From Ridgeia piscesae (Eukaryota > Annelida > Polychaeta > Sabellida > Siboglinidae), in the NCBI GenBank assembly GCA_025642075.2, contig JAODUO010001230.1:62501-126500 (forward strand): a DNA stretch of 64,000 nucleotides. Direction: 5' to 3'. The notes under the pieces were generated by a model. It saw only the letters and a program-made list of their open reading frames with translations. It had not been told where the DNA came from and made no database searches. The position numbers and the translations under genes are program-made. Positions 39,601 through 54,539 of the stretch are shown piece by piece (position 1 is the first letter of the stretch; each line of letters opens with the position of its first letter).

Positions 39601-42600
39601 TTATCGCTTCTTTCAGCCCAGCAATGAGGTATTTATTACGTCTTTGTGCCAATGATGTTTGCAATAAACTTGATTTTGCATCAAATGCAAGCGTGATAGA
39701 ATGTTTCTGAAGAGTTAATTTATGCTATACCTCAATATATGCTATATCGATTGATTTTAATCCCAAACAGTTAAATCTAAAAAAAAATTGGACTGGTTAG
39801 CAATGAAATTACTAAAATAAGGAGAATAACACATAAATGTATCTTAAATGTTATGAATTTTGAAATAATTTTGTCATAATAATGAAATGATTTCTTTGTT
39901 ATCTGTACCTTGGGTAATCCAAGCTCAAACAAAAACCAAATGCAGAAATTATCAACAGACAGATGGAAATTGTTAAGAAACTAAGGATGCTATGCTATTA
40001 TAAAAGATAAGCTTTCAGATGACTGATAAAATGAATGAAACTTTACTTCCTACAGATGTGTTACTGAGGGGAAGTGAATTCCATGTGCAGAAACAGATAA
40101 GGTTCAAGTTCTGCTCAAATGTAACTGCCTCATTAATTTAATAGAGTAAAAATTCCCTACTAATCTAAGTGAGTTCGTCATCAGCATGTGACTGTTACGC
40201 CCTACTGCCCATTTGAAATATAACCAACTGTCTCCCCGCTAAATTATGTGCAGAAAAACCTCAACTGTGATGTGAAAACACGCGATACTTCTGTAGTGTG
40301 TTTTTACAAGCACACAGCGATGGAGGTTAGGATACTGCAGAAATATAATATACAGAATTATGCATAGTTTAAATATGCAGCCAGTGAATCATATCGCATC
40401 GGTACACAGAATACAAAGGGGCATTTAGACACAATGAAAAAATCGAGAATGTTCCCTGCCGCACCCCCCCCCAACTGTCTGGCCACAAACACAGCTGTTG
40501 ACCTTAACAATAGACAATACAGCTGTCACGTAGTGGGTTTATGGTTCTATAGCATTGATTAACCATAAAACCAAGAATTTATTCAACCGTAAAGCTGCAT
40601 ATTATAGTGGCTAAATCCAACTCTGTGTTCTCAGCATATTAATAACTGGGGACTACAAAAATAATTTTGTTAAACTGAAAATAAACCTATGCACATTAAT
40701 TTTAAACTACTGTCTGTTTAGAACATGTTTTAATTCAAGTCATGAGACATGTTGTCTTGCCCAGCAACTTACAATCATAAATTAAATTTGTATCTATCAC
40801 GGCTTATCCAGATATAAAGGTCAGAAGTGCATAATATAAAAAATAGGCAAAACATAATCACTAATTTAACTTAAATAAATGAAAAATTATGATCTATTAT
40901 GGAAAAAAATATTTATAAATAACTTGTATAAAGTATACACTATCAATTGGTTAAATGACTGATTAAACTTTACTACCATTTCCTTAACACCTGCACCACT
41001 ATTTCCCTCTCCCTTACAAACCTGCACACCTATTGTGCCTACTCACACCAACTCCCCATTTCCCTCTACATTATTCACACCGGCACCTGCACACCCATTG
41101 CGCCTTCCCATTATTCACTCTCTCACCTCTCCCTGTCCCCACTCCCAGCTGACCAATCACTCAAACAACCACCACCCACTCCCCATCCCTGTTTTCCCAC
41201 ACCTGGCAGGTGACCTCAAAGCCCTCAGGCTTCTTCCCTAACCCCCACCACCCCAGGCGGCCGGCTGAGACTTACATGCCCCTGTCTGCCTCTGCCCTCT
41301 AACACTCACCTTCTACTTCTTCCACAGATGTTATTTTCCCATCACGATCCCTCCCGTAACCCCCACCCACATCCCATCCCATATTTATCCCTGGTATTCC
41401 ACACTGACGTCACGCATGGAACATGTCCCTCGACTACGTCTCACTGTTCTAAATCGGTGAACATATGACAACGCATCGCTTTCGTTCGACACATATCTGA
41501 ATTGGGTTTTACGTTCTGCTGACGTCACACATATTTACATCACCTGGGAACGCATCTAACGGTTTCTAAATCGATGCAGCACAGCAAGCAACTGAACAGC
41601 TGACGAGAACAGCTGTCATGTTCATTGAGCATCCAAGCAAAGAACGAGTGGTGCTAGCTCCAAGCGGTGCTAGCTCCAAGCGGTGCCTCGTCTTAGAACG
41701 GCACAACAAAGATACCTGTCCATTTAACCTATACAGACACATCTGTGACAGGCTGGGATGGTTCACACTGTAAGGGATATTTCATCACTCCAGAAAACCA
41801 AAAATACATTCCCCAGAGTTGTTCCAATTTTGTGTTTGTCTGCTGCAATTTTAGAAACAACAGGCAATGTACTGCCGAAATGAATAACACAATTTGGAAT
41901 CACTACCCTGAAAGAATATGTTAGCAGCTTATTTTTGATTGAATGGTACATGATTTGAAACATACCTAGCATTGATATCGGCCACTCAAAACTAGGTATA
42001 TCGCTAATAACAAGGTAACTTTACCAGGTCTAAATTCCTTGGAAACCAAGCTCAGAGGTGCATCAAGACAAAAGGGTTGATGAAACTAAAAACTGATAAG
42101 TAATGTGTTGGGTTGTTCAATTCACCCATCCATAAACTAAGCAGACAACTTATTTTGCAAAAATAAAATCAATCTGTTCTGTATTTGATAAAACTTTACC
42201 AATGAACACACAGTAAACATGTTACTTATGTCTGTAGTTACTGTCTAAAGGTCTCAGCTCTTGTAAATCATCTATTACGCCACAGAATTTTTTTTTAAAG
42301 AACTGAAATGACTTTTTATGCTCTTCAACCAGACACCTAACAAACAAGTTATTTATATCAAGATTTACTGTCACAAGAGCCTTGTCCTTGTCAGTCATCA
42401 TCATGAACCGTGTAGAAAAATGTGTGAGATAACTAATGTTTTACACATGTCTAACATGTCAACATAACAAGTAGCAGAAACGAGCCTATTTATATCAACA
42501 GTAGCTATATTGACACAATACGTATCTCTTCCTGTAAATCTTAACGACTCCATCTTCTGAAAAACGCAGTGAGAGGTTTTGCTTTTTTGCATGTACCCAG

Positions 42601-45600
42601 CAGTAGTAAGAGGTCATTTCCATACTGTCTGTATCAACAGTACCAGGTTTTGCTGGAAAAACAGCTTTCCTTTTTCGTCTCACATTCGGAAATTTTAAAT
42701 CACCACAATACTCATGGAGAAATGTGAAGATATATTGGTTGTGACCTGTGAACTCATTCAAGTCTCACACTATTGCTTTTCCCCCCTGTCACTTCACCTG
42801 TCCTCCTTGCACGTAAAAGTTGCATATAAACAACGGCAAATCCTAAAAGCGAGATGTGGAGATGGTCCCTTACCTGACTGTCCAGTCCAAGCAGGATGAT
42901 CATGACGAAGAAGAGGATGGACCAGAGTGGAGCCACGGGCATCTGAGCAACAGCCTTGGGGTAGACAATGAACGCAAGCCCTGGACCTGAGACAAAGGAG
43001 CAATGTTTGACTAAGTGTGATTCTAGAGGCTCACAGTACGCTGGGATCATTCTTGAATAACATACTCGACTTTGCATCATTCGAGAATATCACACTTGTC
43101 TATGGATCTTTCACGAGTATCACATTCGTCTTGTTATCATTTGTGAAGATCAAACTTACAGTTCCGGTGTATCATTCATGACTAGCACATGTTTCTGCAC
43201 TCCTGACACTTTCCAAAATCATATTATCAAAACATTTACCAAAAGCTAAATAGCCCATTAAATAACTTCAATTTACCAGACAAAATGATCAAACCCAGTT
43301 TTTACCATCTAGACAACATTAAACATTTTCTTAAACTGGACATGCATTTGAGCTCTTCACAAGTTATTACAACATATATTTTAACATAACAGAACTGAAT
43401 TTGCATCGGCTCTAACCCAGCTGAGAAGTTGTTTCGTCCACACACCTGACTCCGCGACCTCCGCGACGCTGACATTGTGTTCTTGGGCCATGTACCCCAG
43501 CACTGAGAAGATGACAAAGCCAGCCAGGAAACTCGTCAGACTGTTGGTGAATGCAAACACGACACTGTCTCTGCAAGAGAGAAAGACATTACAACATTAC
43601 TTCTCAGATACTCTATATAACGTGCATTTATTGCACCACACACTCAAGACTAGTGATGATACTTCAGAAGGCATAGAAGGCTAGTTTTTGAAGGTTTATG
43701 AATCGTTTTCTCCAATAATCATAAGTGTTCTCCCACTCATCCCCCCAAAACGACTGTGTCGTTAAAACGATTGTGTCATTAAATATTCATGCCACATTTA
43801 TACTGCAGAAATTTGACATGTTGGACAGGGAGCTTTCTAGGAACAAACTGAATAGTCATGGAATAGAAAGATAAGGAACTGAGCATGGATGCGGGCATGA
43901 ATAATCCAGTAATACAATCTTATCGTGAATGTAGGTGGAAGCACCCTGTATCACACAAGCCATGTGCACAGAATGGGTGAGAGTGAAACTCTAGCTAGAG
44001 ACCTGGCCACCTAGCTTTTTAACGTTGTTTTGGAAGACCAAAACATAAAATAATTCACAATTGATCTACCCAGAGCAGGTTGTACAGACAAAAGTGGTCA
44101 ATCAGAATCAAGTTGGGTTAAAATTAAATGTCCTGGTACATTTGTTGGGGAGAATAAATTATTTCACACATCCACATAAATCTGCCCTGACATCCTCGTT
44201 AATTAAGCGACTAAGACATTGGCACTTTGCCAAGAACAGCTTTGCCAATTTCATCACAGTCGCTGATTGCGTGCACGGCACATAATTTCCTTGATTTAGC
44301 ATAATTATCAAGCATGACCCAACACAACACTAGCGTCCGGAGAATGTTGAGTCTAACACAAAAACACCCTGATGTTATATAAGGACAATAATATAAGTTA
44401 CTGATAAGCCAGTCTCATAATCTCCACAGAGGTGTGACAGCAATGAATCATATAACTGACACCACACAGGCCTTGGCTTGTATATACTGGTATATGTTAA
44501 ACCATGTGTCACATTTCTGCAAGACACAGCACTTCCGTACACCGTACCAACACCAGAAAAATAAAACTGTCTTAAATTGAACTGAATGGTCGTGCCTGCA
44601 GAATCAACATGAAACAACACATAAAACCAATATTGTATTTTATATTTAAATTGGAATTTAAATATCACATATCTACCTTGCATTTCCTTCAATATAATAG
44701 TTTTGTAGAAAGCACTGAAGACTTTAAATTTATTAGGAATAAGTTAGTAGCCACCGACTCAATCACTGAATAACCACATTCTATTGGAAATTTCCAACCC
44801 AGAAAAATTCCCTTCATAAAAACATTGATGTATTAAAAGATTTCTTTGAATGAAGCTACTGTTTCTACTTTACAATCAAACACAATATCTGTGTTTTGGC
44901 ACTGTAATATCAAGACAATCTCAGATGTACTCGGTAGTATGAAACAAATAAATGCAAATGAGATCGCATTGGCATATCACCATGAATTCAGGGCTAAAGG
45001 TTATCTTGTATTGAGAAGCTAAATTGTGTCAACAAATGTAGGGCCAAGGTTATGTGTACATTGCAAAGAAAAATACACAAGACCCTTGTGTATGTAGTTC
45101 AAAAAGTCACCTAATTAGGGTTGTGGTTGTACTTATATCTTGATATGTTGACCCCTAAGTAGCCATTCGTGTATCAAAACCACTTATCTTCATGTTGGCC
45201 TTATTAACTATCCAAAACATGATAAAAATTCCTGAATAATTTATCCACATAGTGCCACAAATTAACCGTGATAGTCATATCGTGTTCACATTAATCTGAT
45301 GTGACGCAAATCACCGGAAGTTTAATTTGCATACTGCACTGGGCAACTGTTTGTATATAATCTATGAATGAAATTAGATTAACAAACATTAACAGCCAAG
45401 CCCATATTTCTTTAGTGTTTACCGTCGACAAACAATTAAGAACAGAACAGAATCAAACTTCATTTTATAGATGAATGAAACATGTAATCATAATCATCAA
45501 GTCTGGACATGATATACCCGAGCTCATCCAAGTCACGTATGTTATTCACTGTTGGTCTCGCAACAACTACAAGTCTACAACGTTCTACTCCTACGACACT

Positions 45601-48600
45601 AGTTACAGCCATATATACGACTGCAGTCATAACATATTGGTGATTATAATTAATCACTTCAAACTGTAATTACCATAACATTGGAGTATTTTTCATTATC
45701 AACCTGTCAATTCCACCATAAATGTCCTTCAAATAATATAGCAGGGATAAAAATAAACCAGCATTCTATTGGTCCATCAAACAGGTCAATTTTGAAATCT
45801 TAACTTGTATGGCAAACCTGTCCCTTGCTAGAACCACACTCAGAAACCACCACCAAAATGTGCAATCATAAGTTCATAACCATGATTAAGATGTATGTAC
45901 CAGGGGTGGGGGTGGGGGTGGGGGTAGGTGAGGGGGGACTGGAGACTTACTTCCAGCAGTTGTGGTGGAACTTGTTGTAGCTGCCCAGAGCTGTGAGAGC
46001 GCCCAGACTGATGGAGTAGGAGAAAAAGATCTGAGTGCCAGCATCCACCCACACCTGTAACAAATGTAGCAACAACATTATAGATCTGAGTGCCAGCATC
46101 CACCCACACCTGTAACAAATGTAGCAACAACATTATAGATCTGGGTACTAACATCAACCCACAAACTACATTATAATCTGAATCAAATTTTCTATCACAG
46201 AATTAATATAATATAATATAATATAATATAATATAATATAATATAATATAATATAATATAATATAATATAATATAATATAATATATCAGTTACAGTGACG
46301 CATTGATACAGACATCACATATACACGTACCCAGCATATTAACTCTTCACCCATGACAGAACGATGCTGATTTCAGACATCAGCTGACAGAATGGGAAGA
46401 TGAGGCAATTAGGAACAGTGTAATGTCACAGAGTGACCGACCCCTGTCATTGACACCTGTCACTGAGATTATAAGAACAGGTAAACTACTGACTATTTTA
46501 CCTGTCATGCTCATAAATATTTTTGAATTAAACAAGCGATAAAACTTTGATACATAATTTAAATTAACTGGAAAGGGGGCTTTGGATCCCCCTATTTTTG
46601 GAGGGGGGCAACCATGTTGATTCTAGTGTAAACAAGCAATCTGTTGTGTACACCGTATATTACATACATGTCAGCTGCGGTCAGAAGGTAAACATTTTGG
46701 GAGCTTGTGACATGATAATTTCGCTACCTGTGATCTAGATGTTGTTTGCAATATAATTATAGAGTTGTTATTGTCACCTCCTTTAGTGGCCAGCAGGTGC
46801 GGGCTGCGAAGGTACCAATTAATCTAGATGTGTTGCAACAATTAGACAGTCAACAGACAAAACACGAACAACGTTATACTATTGTATGTGCCACACAAAA
46901 CGACACAGCCACCGACGTTGATGACACTGCATGGACACAATATGTCTCGACTGACTGACACACTTTATTACACATTTAACCCAGCACAGGATTGTCCATA
47001 ATTACATTTGGCCCCTGGCTCTTGCATATGCACAGCGTCGTTTCGATGTAACTTAACTCCACTCATTATTCACTATCATGTCTAGATGCGCCAGTAGATG
47101 ATAATGCGAGCAACATTAATTATGATGCAGCGATATGCGCAACAACGACATTTACAGACAGGCATCGACACGTAATTGGTTTCTAAGCAGTCGACTGTGA
47201 ACATGTCTTCCAACTGTCTCCCGAGTCCTAGATGCATGTAATGACTATAACTGGACATCAACAGCCCATCAAAGACGACCTCTTGGGTATATGTTACCAA
47301 CATAGCCTGGGGTCAGGTAAATGAACACACCAGTTATCTGACCACTGCATTAACACAAGACTGGACCAAGGCAGTAATTACAAAGATGTACCAGGGCCCA
47401 ATTGACCCTAATTAGAATGGAAAGCCTCCAGCTATGCTTCAATGACTCATGTTTATATGCAGCTAGCAGGAATGCAATCAGAATACCCTGGTTACACCTG
47501 GAAGATGCAAAGGATAACATACAGAGATGATTAGCTGCATGGGATGCATAGCATTACATTACACTTTTGGTCACTTGGAAATGTTGATCTGCTGTTATTC
47601 AATATTGAAGAAAAAAATTGGTGAATTACTTTAACCATTATATCTGCCATTATTCAAATACTGGTAGTCAATATTGAGAAAAAAATTGGTGAATTACTTT
47701 AACCATTATATTAAATCTGTGTGGTATAATTATAACTACGATATTTAAGGCAACGTAATAAATAACAATAAAAACATGCATTGTCAAAAATACACTGACA
47801 AGCTGATCACACTATCTGCTACGCAGACTTAACTTGTCTTCTTGTCTGACGCATATTTTTTACATGCCCTATGCAATCAGGCAACCATCAGTGTTGACCC
47901 CTTAGGGCCAAACTGTATTTCACGAATAGCTAAGTCAATTTGACTGAACCTTTGCCAAATGGAATCAACTGGTTCCGTCTTGCTACACTTCACCTCTTTA
48001 ACTCTAACAAAAACCATTTCTAATTAAGCATGATACATTTGGCAATGTATGTGATCACTGTTCTGGACCACTTTTCAATTTTTTACTATTATTTTTATTT
48101 ATTTAACTTGTAAACACAAAGAAATGTGTTATTTCATTCAGACTGATAAGCAGGTTTTAAAGTAGCATTTTCTAACGAAAGCGAGGTGTGATAAGACTGA
48201 AAATGAGTAGAAAACACTGCATGAACCTAACCAGTGTGACGAGAAACTACTCTGGTTTATGAGACACGTATATCATTAACCAAATGACACACATATCTTG
48301 TGCTCTTGTGTGTACTGATACATACACAAACAAATAAATTACTCTACTGCTGTGCCAACCGATAGCACTATCTTTCTGAGACTTGTTTTGTCCGATTGTT
48401 TACCGCACAATATGGAAGGTCACAACTCACAACAATACACAACAACCATATATAGAGAAGAATATATTAGCCCGTGTTTGTCTAGCTCTATAGAAATGCA
48501 AGGTAGCGCTCCCACGTCTTTTTATATACACGCGGCTGTGGAAAAATCCAGAGACCAATGCATTGGGTCTAAAATAACTTCAAGTCTGTCTAAAGCAGTC

Positions 48601-51600
48601 TTGTTTGGTTGAAAACAACAGGTTGGTATGTGGACGGAGTCTGCACCTAATGCCTGATTAACACACACGCATTCAATTAACTCAGAGTGTATGTCAATAT
48701 TATTGGATTGGCAAGATCACGTAGGCTCCTCTTCAAATGATGTTACTGTTACTGGCACAGGATGGATTGTGCAATACTATAGGTATATCTATGTAGGACA
48801 TCACCTTCAAAGCTCAATGAGGCTCAAGATGCATCCATCCAATCTTCTCTATCAGATCTGACTAACACAGCATATCAACATGATTTCATAAACACACTAT
48901 GTAAAGTCTGCAGGGTCTGTGAAACCCAAACAGAAGCTTCACAATATGTTTTTCTAAATGATATTATTATTATTTAAGGGTTTAGCATGGGGCACATGTC
49001 ATTGTTTACACTTATTCTCCAATTTAACTTGCTGATCAAGCATACTTCACAGAGGATGAAGACATAACGTAATGACACCACCGTCACCATTTAGCGACAT
49101 TTTATATTTAAACATTGTCCTTAATATTAGAACAATAACTGTAGGTTCACAAATTTAAACTTACACATGTGCAATCCTCGAATTGCAAACAAACCCTTCT
49201 ACAAAACAGCTACCCTCCCTTCAACACTACATAAGCCACACACTAACGGTCAGGTCGATATAAATAATCCTACTTCTACAGCAAGCGCTGTCCCTCTGGT
49301 TAAAAGAAAAAATTTGCATCATACATGACTCACTGAAATGAAAGCACATGGATTGGCTTACAGATGAGACTGAGACTGAGACAGGCTGCAGAGGTCTCTT
49401 TAGATTGGAGACAATTAACAAAAGACATCAGTCACCCTCTCATGACTCACAGAAATCAGATTTCCATGGGATATCTGATACTTGGCTGCACAAAAACGCA
49501 TAAACAAAAGGTTCAAATGTGCCAAATTCACATACCTCAGGTGTAGATACTAGTAGTTTAAAGTATTATCACAGTGGGAATATAGTTCTTAATATAACTT
49601 ATTAATTTCATATTAATGTGTCACCTTTAACATGTGTATTTTTGAATAAAATAATTTTGGTATTTGTTAGAACAAAGACTTGTTTGTTAAAACAATTTAA
49701 GTTCAAAATTAAAAGTAATAATTTTTGCCACATATATTCTATGATATACAAACACATATCAATTTATTTCCATGAATTTACAGACGTTTTCTTCTTATTA
49801 TTATTATAATTAGCAGTTTATGAAGACCATTCATATATACAGGTATCATATTCACAAACATTACTGCAATAACTCACATGTTGCCCCCACGTCTACGCTA
49901 GTAGAATGACAATACCTTCTCCTACAGTTACAATTATGGGATGGCTTTGGTGACAACCCATACAGATGACAGCCTGAGCCAGGTACTACAGAACTGGCCT
50001 CCGAAGGACTTTATTGATCCACCAGAAAGTGGCATTGATCAGCCGCAGTGACAGCAATGAAGACAACAAGGGGACATCTCATATGTCAAGTGTTGCAACC
50101 AGACAGATTGCTGAAGAAAACGAATTCTTTGCACGTGAAGTGACGCACACACACTTCGTTCTTCGAAACACATTACAGCGTCAGCAAATAAATCCACACG
50201 CGAGCTGTGGAAATTTTTCAAATCAAGATCACTCGTGTCAGTCGCGTGTCAGCAAATCCAAAAGCAATCTTGCTGGAGGGCAGTAAGATTGGTAATTCAA
50301 TCAGGCACTGAATGCATTAGCCTTACAAGTAGCCGTTCTCGGCTGTTAGAGCTTCTTCAGGGCTTAACTGCAGGATCGGAGGAGTAATTCACATCACAAG
50401 GGGAGAATATTGTGGTCCGGTAACAGGAGCAAAATCCTAGCAAGAAATAATTTACGATGCTGGGAAAGGAATTACCATAGGTCCTTTGACAGTTTCCATC
50501 ATGCAATAATTATGTAAAATTTGTAAGCAAAACACTCAATTTAAAAACAAGTATTATTGGCAATATTGCTGGGGTACGCCAAGCTAACCACAATGCCCTA
50601 TATAGTATTCAACGTTTCTATTTTCAAATCACTTTCGACTTTGTATTAATAACTACTACACCAGCTATTTTCAGTTTGAGGTTGACTTCTTCGATTGTTT
50701 GATTAGATTAGAGCTAGCACAGCTTTTTGTACTGCAAAAACCATCAAAGTAATGTAACGTTTTTAAATATGGTAAACCGTAAAAGTGCATTGTAAACATT
50801 GCGTTAGGACTGTGAAGTTAACCACTTCTATATGACGTGTGTGTTCATGCATACAAGATTTTTGACACAGAAGCCACACGTGTACTCTAATCAAATGATC
50901 GAAGAAGTCAACCAATCTGAAACTGCATGCTATCAACACCTAAGAGCCTTTTCAGCGTTCAACACGTTTATAAATATGGCTTCAGCTCAGTACATGTGTT
51001 GCGATATCTCTCCACAACAAACATGCCATGTTATGGACTTCTTTCTTGATCAGAAAAACACCTACATAGACACATGGATGAGTGGGATGTTGTGCACTAT
51101 CGTGCATGCACATAATTTCACAATTTTGGGATGTTTTTTACTCATAAGATTTGAAGAAAACAACGTTGATTTCAATGCATGCTAATTCAGGTTGTCATAT
51201 TGTTTCAAATATAATGTATTCATTAGGAACACCAATGATACGTGTGAACATATTGTGATCATAGGTTCTCTCCGAACTTCACCAGTGTCTACTGATTTAT
51301 TTTAACATGTTAAATATCAAAAATCAGCGACAATGGTCTTATTTGGAACACTATCCCGATCATCGCTAACTCACAATAACATCATAAGCAAACATGCCAT
51401 TTTACACCTGAAATGATGTCGAATGTTTGACCGACACGAATAAATCAAGTCTGATAGTCAGTTACGCTAGAGTGGGGTCAGATGAGCCCCTTAAGGATAA
51501 ATGATGTGTTTATGTGACTTTATTCCATTAATCGTAACCAGATGGCACTTTTTATTAAATGAGGAATTTGTGGATGGTTCATTTTGGTTGTGATTTAACC

Positions 51601-54498
51601 AATAGTCACAGGCATGTGCATTGGGTCCATTTAGGCCAGGGGTGCACAAAAGTACCCGACGTATTTGTTTGGACACTATCAATTCCCAAATCGCAGCTAG
51701 CAACAGATAATTTGGCACTTATGTCGAAAGTTGGCCCACCGCAAATTACCTGTGATAACAATATTTTTTCCTACATTGTACATCTCAGTTCAAACATTCA
51801 AAATCATCCGAGGCATTGTACGAAAATGTCACACTCGTGGTAAATGTCAAGGCTCGAGGTAAAACTGACCTGCGGCTCCATTAGTTTCGACCAGGTCGGC
51901 AGCACATAGAACTTGATGCCTTCCCACGCACCAGGCAGAGTGACCCCTCGAATGAGCAGTATTGTCATCAGAATATAGGGAGATGTTGCAGTGAAGTACA
52001 TCACCTAGGAACAGAAAAATCAAAGCATATTCTACTTTTTGTAGATGCGACAGTGATCCCTGACCTAACGAGACGTATCCATTATGTGGATTGCAAATTA
52101 ATCTACGCAGATGGCGTTCACTTAACTACTTATGTTACTTTATGTTGATTCAATCTCTTCATAAATTTACCATATCGAGAAGACATAACTGCAATAACTA
52201 TTCTACTTTACGAGAGGATCATATTGAAGGTGTTTCATTTTAAAAGAATGTTAGGCGTCCGTTTTCTAATTAGAAAATGACTTTATTCACTGTGGTGATT
52301 TTTCAGATATCGCTTACATTACTTATACGAAAAGGCTGCGGAACAAACATGGAAAGAATCACCAGATTACGAGCGTATCAAGGCAAATTAAATTCTTAGA
52401 AAGGCATTCGTCCGATGAAAACGCCAGAATCTACACGTGCTGAAACATTACGGTAAAGGCGAGATTAACATCCGTCATCACGAAAATGATCATCATGATA
52501 TAGACAGTACATACAGAAATGTCCGCCGATCCAGAATTCGTGTGTGTGCACGCCTACGCGCGTAGCGCGCGGGCGTATCGCACTTAGTGGCTGGCCCTAT
52601 TGTAAAAAGGCAAAGTGGGATTATGCTTGAGTGTGGGGGGACGGACGATGACAGCGCGTGGGCCAGCCACGGCTGATGGACTCACCTTCAAAATAAAGAA
52701 CATGGCATAGTGAGACAGGCGTGGGAACGGAGCGGTTGTCATGTGGGCCCGCACAATGACGGACCGACCTCCCGTAAGCTACCCTACCGTCCGTTGCGCT
52801 GCCACGCATGTATGTGTGACGCCGCAACGGCAATGATTCGTTCACCTGCGTTCTGTGTTCCTAATCGCGGGACGGGGACTGACACGGGGGACGGACGTAG
52901 AATGGACGGGGGGGCGGAATCGATCGAACGAACGGGCAACTTTCTGAGTGTGACGGGGTGGGTGGGTGGGTGAGGAGCGTTGCCCGTCGCAAAACTTGTC
53001 ACCTTTCCGGAGGATTTTACTCCTTTCCAAATGCAGAAGTAGACGACGATCCAGGCGAGTAAGAGGCAGAGCGCGAGGTCCCACTTGATGGTGCCCACTT
53101 CTCCCATACCGCTGGAGATGAGCAGGACTTTGCGCCTGCAGCAAAACGATTTCAGACTCTCAGTGATATCGCCGGCGGCGATGTCGGCCGCCTCGTTTCC
53201 GTGGCGACGACGACGACACGGACGCCGCCACCAGCCGCTACGACTGTACGACCCCTAACTGTGCACTGTACTCAGCCCCCTCGCCCGTGGCGGCACAATC
53301 ACGTCTACGCATCCCACCACCAGAGGGCGCTGTTATCATTTTTGTTACATTTCCGTGGTTCATTAATTGTTATATTCATCACAAAAATCCCAACCAGATG
53401 GACACTGTATCGTTTCAGTTACGATCACGTGCCTCTTACTTTTTTTTTAAATTGCAAGAAATTCCCACCCATTTACCAAAAGAACATAAAATTAAATCAC
53501 CATTTTTGGCCTTGTAGCTCCGACGTGCACAGTTCCAGGACAACGTACTCAATATCCACAGCTGGCCCCGTGCAAGCCGGACGGCAACTGACCGTTTGAC
53601 CGATGTACTGACCACCCGGGCGTGCACAGCCAAGAGGTACATGTATATACGACGCAGCGACCATGACACGTCATGTTGACTACTAACACACCACTCAACC
53701 AAGTGCGACACACACACACGCATACTGCATGGAAATGGCCCCTCAGGTCCTCCGCTAGTTCCCGCAAGGTGCAATAGGGGTGTGTGCAGCGAGTCACACG
53801 CAACACGATTGTTCGTGGCAGAAACAATGTTTGTTTCCTGCAGCGAGGTAAAATCATTGCAAACTGCATTTAAACACATTGCATAAATCACAAAAAAACT
53901 ACCATTAGCGAAAGTGATCGCAACTTGTAATTTAATCGCGTAAAATTGCAATGCCATATAATGTTAATCATTAAAACAGGACTTGTCACATTCTAAACTG
54001 CATGTTGTAATTTTTAAACTACACAGGTAAGGTTCATAGGAAAACAGATGGTAAATGTTCAGATGAACTGTTATGTACGTGACTGATCACATGTGACATG
54101 ATTCATATAATATACACATAAATTACATAACAAATACAAATTAAAATGTGATCATCAACTAATGCAACTACACTCAAACTCAATTGCATTTATTATTTGT
54201 ATACGTATTGATATGTACGATATTAACACACTAATTAGTGCAACTACACTGATGATATGTGTCTAATTAATGCAATACTTATCTAATGCTACAGAAACAC
54301 GAACACAACAATTATCTCTCTAGCATTCCTAGAGACAGAGTTGACTCACTCGACCTGTCAGTCTGTTAGGTCTACATCATGGAAAATCACTAGATTCACT
54401 ACAGGCATCACCATGGCAACATGTGCTGTTTCCGAGATGAGATAGACAGCAGGTTTGCATTAAACGGCAGCCTGGACATGGTGGCAGAGGAATGCTTG

Positions 54499-54539
<41 letters not shown>

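Noticed and set aside
39281..39664. 127-codon minus-strand ORF in gene B intron 8
   Set aside because: Looked at as a possible nested gene or LINE fragment; no conserved block could be identified.
53436..53957. 173-codon minus-strand ORF upstream of exon 4
   Set aside because: In gene sense but intronic, no domain, and the SLC6 frame is continuous without it. Local GC richness favours chance open frames.
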